Source of the DNA: an uncultured Acidimicrobiaceae bacterium
GTDB lineage: Bacteria; Actinomycetota; Acidimicrobiia; Acidimicrobiales; Bog-793
Direction: 5' to 3'
DNA length: 8,291 nucleotides
Assembly: GCA_903907185.1 (NCBI GenBank)
Contig: CAIVND010000069.1
Coordinates: forward strand, 1-8,291
The position numbers and the translations under genes are program-made. Numbering within the stretch: the stretch's first letter is position 1; each line of letters begins with the position of its first letter. This document shows positions 1 through 5,723 of the stretch, piece after piece. The notes below the pieces were generated by a model that saw only the letters and a program-made list of their open reading frames with translations, was not told the origin of the DNA and ran no database searches.

Positions 1-1234
1 CCGAACCCATGAGATGCATCATCGGGCTGAGCATGGGATCGCCGCTCACTGGGGATATAAAGACAGCATCTCGCACAACAATGGTGCGGATCTTGTCGAG
101 GATATGGCGTGGTTAAAGCGGATCGTTGACATCGACCGCGATAGCGAAGATCCCATCGAGTTTCTGGAGAACTTGAAACTCGATCTCGAACAGGACGAGG
201 TCTACGTCTTTACTCCAAAGGGTGCGATCATTACGTTGCCGACTGGGTCAACGCCGATTGACTTTGCTTATGCGATCCATACTGAGGTTGGGCACCACTG
301 TGTTGGCGCAAGGGTAAATGGCCGGCTTGTCGCGCTTGATACGCCGCTCTCCTCGGGCGAAACCATTGAGATCTTCACTTCGAAGGCACCGACCGCTGCG
401 CCAAGTCGCGACTGGCTCAACATTGCAGTCTCGTCTCGCGCGAAGAACAAGATCCGTCAGTGGTTTTCGCGAGAACGTCGTGAGGATGCGATCGAAAACG
501 GTCATGAAGAGCTGTTGAAGATGATGCGACGCGAGGGAATGCCAGCGCAACGGTTGGTCAAGTCCGATGAGCTCCTTTCGGTTGCCCATGAGCTCGGATT
601 TGATGATCTCGACTCGCTCTATGTTGGCATTGGCGAGGGCCACTCCTCCGTCCAGAGCGTTGTTCAGCGTCTGAACCGAGATCTGCGCGGGGGCGAGGTG
701 CAGCTTCCCTCGACAGTGCTCGCACCGCGTCGCACCTCAAAGCATGTCTCAGGATCGGGTGTCTATGTTGAGGGTCTCGATGACGTGATGGTACGACTGT
801 CTCGTTGCTGCACGCCGGTGCCTGGTGATCAGATAATTGGTTTTGTTACACGTGGTCGTGGCGTCTCGGTGCACCGTAGCGGTTGCATCAATTCGCTTAC
901 CCTCGCTGGCGAAAATAGGGAGCGATTGATCGAGGTTGAGTGGATTGAATCGGGTTCCGGTGTTTTTGTCGCGGGAATCGAGGTAAAAGCACTCGGACGT
1001 TCGCAGGTGTTTGTCGAGGTTGCAAAGGTACTAGGAGAGTTCCATGTTGGGATCATCTCCTCATCCACGCAGACGGCAGCGGATAGGGTGACAAGCATGC
1101 GTTTTGAGTGTGAACTCTCTGATCTTGGACATCTTGATTCCGTGCTTGGCGCTTTGCGGCAAGTTGAGGGAGTCTATGACGCATATCGACTCCTACCTGG
1201 GGGCGGACGACTCCTCACAGCTTCGGCAAAGTGA
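1..1234 (+). CDS. relA: Bifunctional (p)ppGpp synthetase/hydrolase Rel (RelA/SpoT family), 5'-truncated by window edge
   Basis: This is the C-terminal part of a long Rel protein; the frame is open at the window start (first full codon at base 2), so the first ATG at 14 is internal. The first visible residues, RTHEMHHRAEHGIAAHW, are the end of the (p)ppGpp synthetase domain. Next comes a TGS domain at about 194-385 (DEVYVFTPKG to ETIEIFTSK), a helical linker, the conserved-cysteine domain with RCCTPVPGD at about 803 and HRSGC at about 872, then a C-terminal ACT/RRM domain at about 965-1200. About 410 residues are visible; the HD hydrolase domain and most of the synthetase domain, roughly 330-370 residues by family length, lie upstream. 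In the family, TGS, cysteine and ACT domains contact the ribosome and the A-site tRNA and switch the enzyme between synthesis and hydrolysis. I infer the bifunctional activity from the single-Rel pattern of Actinomycetota, since the catalytic domains are not visible. The stop overlaps the hisS start by 4 bases. Confidence 0.96.
   Translation, partial: RTHEMHHRAEHGIAAHWGYKDSISHNNGADLVEDMAWLKRIVDIDRDSEDPIEFLENLKLDLEQDEVYVFTPKGAIITLPTGSTPIDFAYAIHTEVGHHCVGARVNGRLVALDTPLSSGETIEIFTSKAPTAAPSRDWLNIAVSSRAKNKIRQWFSRERREDAIENGHEELLKMMRREGMPAQRLVKSDELLSVAHELGFDDLDSLYVGIGEGHSSVQSVVQRLNRDLRGGEVQLPSTVLAPRRTSKHVSGSGVYVEGLDDVMVRLSRCCTPVPGDQIIGFVTRGRGVSVHRSGCINSLTLAGENRERLIEVEWIESGSGVFVAGIEVKALGRSQVFVEVAKVLGEFHVGIISSSTQTAADRVTSMRFECELSDLGHLDSVLGALRQVEGVYDAYRLLPGGGRLLTASAK
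1231..1234 (+). other. GTGA start/stop overlap, relA-hisS
   Basis: The last four bases of relA (its TGA) lie within the GTG start of hisS. No purine-rich Shine-Dalgarno sequence is visible 5-12 bases upstream (that stretch reads around CAGCTTCGG; the nearest G-rich run is about 23 bases away). This suggests that hisS is mainly translated by termination-reinitiation from relA. The overlap is seen directly; the coupling is inferred. Confidence 0.85.
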
Positions 1235-2493
1235 CCTCGTTTCAGGCGCCAACGGGCACACGCGATGTGCTCGCCCCAGAGAGTGCGCGCTTTGCGCGCC
1301 TCATTTCGACCTTTGCCCGTGAGGCGCAACGCGCGGGCTATGGCCTTTTGATCTCCCCGATGTTCGAAGATCTCGCTGTCTTTAACCGCGGGATTGGCGA
1401 AGACTCCGAGGTCGTTACCAAGGAGATGTATACCTTCGAAGACAAAGGAGGCCGGAACCTGGCGCTCCGGCCAGAGGGAACCGCATCGGTTGTCCGAGCC
1501 TTCGTTCAGCATCGGCCGCTACTCCCATGGAAGGCCTGGTATGTAACGCCAGCGTTCCGCTATGAGCGGCCCCAAGCAGGACGGTACCGTCAACATCATC
1601 AGCTGGGTGTCGAAGTGCTGGGAAGTGATGATCCGGATCTTGATGTCGAGGTGATTGCGCTCCTCCATGACTATCTGCACCGCGTGGGTCTTAGACAGCT
1701 GACGTTACGCGTGAACTCGATGGGAGATGAGAACTGTCGACCCGCGTATCTTGAGGTCTTGGTTAGCTACCTCGGCGAGCATCAAGCTCGACTTTGCGAT
1801 GAGCACCAAGAGGGTTGGGAGAAGAATCCACTTCGGGTACTCGATTGCAAGCGTCCGGCCTGTCAACTCGTACTTCGCGATGCTCCACGTTTTGCGGACT
1901 CGCTCTGTGAAGAGTGTGAGTTACATATTGCACGGGTGCTCGAAGGGCTTGACGCCGTCGGCGTTCGCTACTCACGTGACGATTTTTTGGTCCGCGGTTT
2001 TGATTACTACACCCGAACGACGTTCGAGTTTTCCTCCTCTGCACTCGAAGGTGCCCAGAATGCCGTCGGTGGTGGCGGAAGGTACAACGGTTTGACTGAG
2101 GCACTTGGCGGACCAGCGACGCCGGGAATTGGATTTGGAAGTGGGATCGAACGCGTTCTTCTTGCCCAAGAGGCGGAGGGTCTCTTTGATAACGAAGAGC
2201 CTGCACTCGAGCTCTTTGTCATCGATCTTGCTGGCGGTGAACATGCTCGCGACCTGACCTACCAACTTCGATCGTTGGGTCTTTCGTGTGATCGTGCTTT
2301 TGATCATCGATCGATGAAGGCACAGCTTCGAATGGCAGATCGTTCGGGAGCACGCATCGCATTAATTGTGGGACAGGACGAGATCGAAAAGGGCGAGGTA
2401 ACCCTACGCGTGTTGCGAGGCGAGCATGAACACCACCAGGAGCAGGTCGCTCGAGGCGTGATGGTCGAACGGATAAGGGAGCTGTTGTCATGA
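1231..2493 (+). CDS. hisS: Histidine--tRNA ligase (HisRS, class II)
   Basis: HisRS activates histidine with ATP and transfers it to tRNA-His in the cytoplasm. The 420-residue length is normal. The N-terminus FQAPTGTRDVLAPES is the usual HisRS opening and supports the GTG start. Visible motifs: class II motif 2 region LRPEGTASVVRAF (residues 79-91), GRYRQHHQ (117-124), the HisRS-specific histidine-A signature RGFDYYTRTTFEF (255-267), where GFDYY replaces the commoner GLDYY, and motif 3 with GGGGRYNGL and GIGFGSGIERV (280-309). An anticodon-binding domain follows from about residue 325 (LFVIDLAGG, then SMKAQLRMADRSGA and ALIVGQDE). Four cysteines (C206, C211, C226, C229) lie in the insertion between motifs 2 and 3. 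The GTG start overlaps the relA stop as GTGA, with no clear Shine-Dalgarno sequence nearby, so translation probably depends on ribosomes finishing relA. The ATGA overlap at the other end couples it to aspS. Family assignment is secure. Confidence 0.98.
   Translation: MTSFQAPTGTRDVLAPESARFARLISTFAREAQRAGYGLLISPMFEDLAVFNRGIGEDSEVVTKEMYTFEDKGGRNLALRPEGTASVVRAFVQHRPLLPWKAWYVTPAFRYERPQAGRYRQHHQLGVEVLGSDDPDLDVEVIALLHDYLHRVGLRQLTLRVNSMGDENCRPAYLEVLVSYLGEHQARLCDEHQEGWEKNPLRVLDCKRPACQLVLRDAPRFADSLCEECELHIARVLEGLDAVGVRYSRDDFLVRGFDYYTRTTFEFSSSALEGAQNAVGGGGRYNGLTEALGGPATPGIGFGSGIERVLLAQEAEGLFDNEEPALELFVIDLAGGEHARDLTYQLRSLGLSCDRAFDHRSMKAQLRMADRSGARIALIVGQDEIEKGEVTLRVLRGEHEHHQEQVARGVMVERIRELLS
2475..2481 (+). 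promoter_or_regulatory. Ribosome-binding site for aspS
   Basis: AAGGGAG, close to the anti-Shine-Dalgarno complement, lies inside the end of hisS with an 8-base spacer to ATG 2490. It supports the ATGA-overlapping start over the downstream GTG at 2508, which has no comparable site. Confidence 0.7.
2490..2493 (+). other. ATGA start/stop overlap, hisS-aspS
   Basis: The hisS TGA shares bases with the aspS ATG, a classic translational-coupling arrangement. Here a good ribosome-binding site is also present, so aspS can probably load ribosomes independently as well. Confidence 0.85.
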
Positions 2494-4292
2494 GTGGGTC
2501 GTTGCGTGTGAGAAGTGATGCACCGGCCCCGGTTGGTCTACGCACCGACTACTGCGGGACCCTGGGTGTTGAGGACATCGGGAGAACCGTCTCGGTCTGC
2601 GGATGGGTGGCGCGACGCAGAGAACATGGCGAACATCTGGCCTTTATCGATCTTCGTGATCACACTGGGCTGATTCAGTGTGTGGTCGACGGTGCTCACA
2701 CCCTGCGAGCAGAGTTTGTCGTTCGCATCACTGGAGTCGTTCGCGCTCGACCAGAGGGCACGGAGAACGAATCCCTCGAAACAGGCGCAGTCGAAATTGG
2801 TGACAGTGTTGTAGAGATTCTCAATGGGGCTGAGCCGCCTCCCTTCCTTCTCGATGGTCATACCGACACCGATGAGTCCGTGCGACTGCGTCATCGATAT
2901 ATCGATCTTCGAAGCCACAAGATGCAGGCCAACCTTCGCCTTCGAGCAAAGGTGTCGGCGGCACTTCGCCACTCTATGGAGGAACAGGGCTTCTTGGAGA
3001 TTGAAACGCCCCTACTTTGGACGCCAACTCCTGAGGGTGCTCGGGAGTTCGCAGTGCCATCGAGACTTCAGCATGGATCGTTCTACGTGCTTCCACAGTC
3101 GCCTCAGATTGCAAAACAGCTCACCATGGTGGGGGGTTTTGACCGGTACTTCCAGATGGCTCGCTGTCTGCGCGATGAGGATCTCCGAGCAGACCGACAG
3201 TTTGAATTCACACAGCTTGATATCGAAGCCTCGTTCGTAACTGAGGTTGATATTCGTTCATTCGTTGCACATGCGGTTGCTGACGCGACCTACGCGGTTG
3301 ATGGCGAGGCTCCTGACGAAATTGTGGAGATGACCTGGCACGAAGCGATCGATCGGTACGGTTCTGACAAGCCAGACCTTCGATTTGCGATGGAGTTAAT
3401 CGATCTCTCAAAGGCACTTGCAGCGACCCAGTTCAATGCCTTTAAGGCACCATGTGTCAAGGCGATCCGAATTCAAGGTGGTGCCGAGTTTGGCCGAGCA
3501 AAGCTCGATGGCATCATCGATCGAGCGAAGGAGATTGGTGCAAAGGGACTGGTGTGGATGCGAACGGTCACCCTTCCTGAGGGTGTGCTTGACCTCGAGT
3601 CACCGATCACGAAATTCCTTACCGAAGATGAACGCACCGGTATCATCCAGGCGACCAAGGCGGTGCGAGGTGATCTCGTCCTAGTCGTAGCTGACGAGTA
3701 TCTCAAGGTGTGTTCGATCCTTGGCCAGCTCCGTGTTGACCTTGGGCGACCTCCGGTCCACGAGGGACCGCGACGATTCTGTTGGGTGATCGATTTCCCA
3801 ATGTTCGAGGGTGTCGATGACGAAGGGCACCTTATTGCTGCACATCATCCGTTCACGATGCCGCATGCTGATGATCTTGATCGGATGGAGACCGATCCGC
3901 TCTCGGTACGGGCGCAGTCCTACGACCTCGTCCTCAATGGCTGGGAGCTTGGATCGGGGAGCATCCGTATCCATCGAAGCGACATCCAAGCCCAGGTATT
4001 TCAGGCGCTTGGAATTAGCGATGAGGAGGCCGAAAGTCGTTTCGGTTTTCTGCTTGGTGCATTCAAATATGGTGCCCCTCCCCACGGCGGGTTCGCGATC
4101 GGGTTGGATCGATTTGTGGCAATCTTGGCTGGCGAGGAGAACATCCGAGAGGTGATCGCCTTTCCAAAGACCCAGTCCGGGACCGATCTCATGACTGGCG
4201 CTCCTCGTCCGATCTCCGCGCGTCAGATGGGTGAACTCGGCATCCGTCCACCGCTCGTTTCCAAGGGTGCGCGACCGACTGCGGGTGGTTGA
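2490..4292 (+). CDS. aspS: Aspartate--tRNA ligase (AspRS, bacterial type with GAD domain), probably non-discriminating Asp/Asn
   Basis: AspRS charges tRNA-Asp with aspartate. The 600-residue protein has the bacterial architecture: an OB-fold anticodon-binding domain (about residues 17-115), the class II core, and the bacterial GAD insertion (about 310-420). Visible motifs: motif 1 region ETPLLWTPTPEGAREF (172-187), QSPQ (203-206), motif 2 CLRDEDLRADRQ (226-237), GSDKPDLRF (291-299), and motif 3 GGFAIGLDRF followed by IREVIAFPK. His46 in RRREHGEH and Gly90 in RPEG match the positions that in Pseudomonas AspRS (His31, Gly82) go with charging both tRNA-Asp and tRNA-Asn; the discriminating E. coli enzyme has Leu and Lys there. 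I therefore infer a non-discriminating enzyme. About 15 residues precede the normal start region (LRTDYCG). The ATG at 2490 is chosen because it has an AAGGGAG site 8 bases upstream and a 4-base overlap with hisS. GTG at 2508 is a less likely alternative. The stop is TGA. Confidence 0.98.
   Translation: MSGSLRVRSDAPAPVGLRTDYCGTLGVEDIGRTVSVCGWVARRREHGEHLAFIDLRDHTGLIQCVVDGAHTLRAEFVVRITGVVRARPEGTENESLETGAVEIGDSVVEILNGAEPPPFLLDGHTDTDESVRLRHRYIDLRSHKMQANLRLRAKVSAALRHSMEEQGFLEIETPLLWTPTPEGAREFAVPSRLQHGSFYVLPQSPQIAKQLTMVGGFDRYFQMARCLRDEDLRADRQFEFTQLDIEASFVTEVDIRSFVAHAVADATYAVDGEAPDEIVEMTWHEAIDRYGSDKPDLRFAMELIDLSKALAATQFNAFKAPCVKAIRIQGGAEFGRAKLDGIIDRAKEIGAKGLVWMRTVTLPEGVLDLESPITKFLTEDERTGIIQATKAVRGDLVLVVADEYLKVCSILGQLRVDLGRPPVHEGPRRFCWVIDFPMFEGVDDEGHLIAAHHPFTMPHADDLDRMETDPLSVRAQSYDLVLNGWELGSGSIRIHRSDIQAQVFQALGISDEEAESRFGFLLGAFKYGAPPHGGFAIGLDRFVAILAGEENIREVIAFPKTQSGTDLMTGAPRPISARQMGELGIRPPLVSKGARPTAGG
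4283..4288 (+). promoter_or_regulatory. Weak candidate ribosome-binding site for rarA
   Basis: GGGTGG lies in the last codons of aspS, 10 bases before the rarA ATG at 4299. The match to a Shine-Dalgarno core is imperfect and it may simply be Gly codons of aspS. It is the only candidate in range, since the frame is closed by the aspS stop at 4290. Confidence 0.35.
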
Positions 4293-4298
4293 TCGTCG

Positions 4299-5723
4299 AT
4301 GGCGGCCGAACGCGCACAGGACCTCTTCGATGCCGCCGCGGAGCAGGAGCTAGCGAGTCGCGCTCCACTGGCACATCGCATGCGGCCGCGATCGATCGCT
4401 GAAGTGATTGGCCAGCCCAAGCTTGTTGGTGAGCGTGCTCCACTTCGAATGATCGTGGAGAGCGGGGAGCTTGGCTCTGCGATCTTTTTTGGTCCTCCGG
4501 GTACCGGTAAGACAACGATCGCCCGACTTATCGCCGAGAGTATCGACAAAAGTTTTGTTCAGCTCTCTGCAGTGACCGCAGGTGTCAAAGATGTCCGGGA
4601 GGTGCTTGAGGGCGCGCGTCGCCAGTTGGGCATGAACGGGAGGGGCACCATCCTCTTTCTCGACGAGATCCATCGCTTTAGTCGTTCTCAGCAAGATGCG
4701 TTGCTGCCCGGCGTTGAAGATGGAACTGTCGTGTTAATCGGTGCAACGACCGAGAATCCATTTTTCGCATTGAACGCTCCGCTTCTCAGTCGTCTCACGC
4801 TCTATCGATTTGAGGAGCTCACACGAGAAGAGCTGTCCGAGGTCGCACTTCGTGCTCTTGACCGAGAGGGAGTGACGATCGATGAGGAGGCGTTACGGAT
4901 CTGTTGCGAGTTCGGCGAGGGTGATGCTCGATCGGTGCTTACCTCGCTCGAGGTGGCAATCGCGATTGCCCGGACGAAACAAAAGAGAGAGTCCAGCTCG
5001 CTCGGTGGACCAACTGAGCCAGCACACATCGATGTCGCCACAATCGAGGGAGCTCGTACGACTCGAGCACTGCGGTTTGGACGCGATGAGCACTATGACC
5101 TCATCAGTGCGTTCATCAAATCGATCCGTGGCTCTGATCCCGATGCCGGGGTCTATTGGTTGGCCCGCTTGATCGCTCAGGGCGAGGACCCACGCTTTAT
5201 CGCCCGAAGATTGGTGATCCTCGCAAGTGAGGACGTCGGTAACGCCGACCCGATGGGACTTGTCGTGGCCAATGCTGCTGCCGAGGCGCTCGACCGTGTT
5301 GGGCTTCCCGAAGCTTCGCTGAATCTCACCCAAGCGGTGACCTATCTTGCACTCGCGCCGAAGTCCAACGCTTCGACCGTTGCCTATAGCGAGGCGGCAA
5401 GCGACGTAGCGAGCCTTCCGGCAGGCGCAGTTCCACCATTCCTTCGAGATGGGCACTATCAGGGAGCCTCCCAGCTCGGACACGGCCAGGGCTATCAGTA
5501 TCCACATGATGACCCACGAGGATGGGTAGACGCGTCGTATCTCCCCGAAGAACTGGTCGGTAGACGATATTTCCGACCAGTGGGTCGGGGCCGTGAACAA
5601 GAGCTGTACGACCGTCTTGTGGCACTGCGCTCCGGCGAGCAGTCAACAAGCTCGTCACCGGGACCGGTCGATCGCGACAATAATCTCATCGACGACAACG
5701 AGACGGAGAGGCAGAATCGATGA
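4299..5723 (+). CDS. rarA: Replication-associated recombination protein A (RarA/MgsA, AAA+ ATPase)
   Basis: RarA is a AAA+ ATPase of the clamp-loader group (bacterial homologue of Mgs1/WRNIP1) that acts at stalled or damaged replication forks and single-strand/double-strand DNA junctions. Visible: HRMRPRSIAEVIGQ (27-39), Walker A GPPGTGKTT (65-73), Walker B ILFLDEIHRF (118-127), sensor 1 GATTENPFF (148-156), arginine finger in LLSRL (R165), sensor 2 GDAR (R211), then the RarA-specific C-terminal part with FIKSIRGSDPDAGVYWLAR (272-290) and ILASEDVGNADP (307-318). At 474 residues it is somewhat longer than usual because of a polar, Ser/Asn/Asp-rich tail after about residue 445, probably disordered. 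The start is the first ATG after the aspS stop, two codons downstream in the same frame, with only a weak GGGTGG upstream. The 3' end carries the alaS ribosome-binding site and overlaps alaS by 4 bases. Its grouping with tRNA synthetases is conserved context, not evidence of a translation role. Confidence 0.97.
   Translation: MAAERAQDLFDAAAEQELASRAPLAHRMRPRSIAEVIGQPKLVGERAPLRMIVESGELGSAIFFGPPGTGKTTIARLIAESIDKSFVQLSAVTAGVKDVREVLEGARRQLGMNGRGTILFLDEIHRFSRSQQDALLPGVEDGTVVLIGATTENPFFALNAPLLSRLTLYRFEELTREELSEVALRALDREGVTIDEEALRICCEFGEGDARSVLTSLEVAIAIARTKQKRESSSLGGPTEPAHIDVATIEGARTTRALRFGRDEHYDLISAFIKSIRGSDPDAGVYWLARLIAQGEDPRFIARRLVILASEDVGNADPMGLVVANAAAEALDRVGLPEASLNLTQAVTYLALAPKSNASTVAYSEAASDVASLPAGAVPPFLRDGHYQGASQLGHGQGYQYPHDDPRGWVDASYLPEELVGRRYFRPVGRGREQELYDRLVALRSGEQSTSSSPGPVDRDNNLIDDNETERQNR
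5705..5711 (+). promoter_or_regulatory. Ribosome-binding site for alaS
   Basis: GGAGAGG in the final codons of rarA sits 8 bases before ATG 5720 and 14 before ATG 5726. The spacing favours the upstream ATG as the alaS start. Confidence 0.65.
5720..5723 (+). other. ATGA start/stop overlap, rarA-alaS
   Basis: The rarA TGA overlaps the first alaS ATG. Together with the preceding Shine-Dalgarno sequence this indicates coupled translation. If the second ATG (5726) were used instead, the genes would be separated by 2 bases. Confidence 0.8.

Noticed and set aside
14..1234. A short stand-alone protein starting at ATG 14 (TGS-ACT only)
   Set aside because: The frame is open upstream and the codons before the ATG (RTHE) continue the conserved end of the Rel synthetase domain, so this is a full-length Rel cut by the window edge.
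1174..1512. Minus-strand open frame crossing the relA-hisS junction
   Set aside because: Both plus-strand genes are conserved right up to the junction, and the antisense peptide is Arg-rich with no recognisable motif.
4893..5600. Long open frame on the minus strand (about 235 codons) opposite rarA
   Set aside because: It lies wholly inside rarA, shows no recognisable domain, and its composition is what the reverse complement of a well-conserved gene yields.
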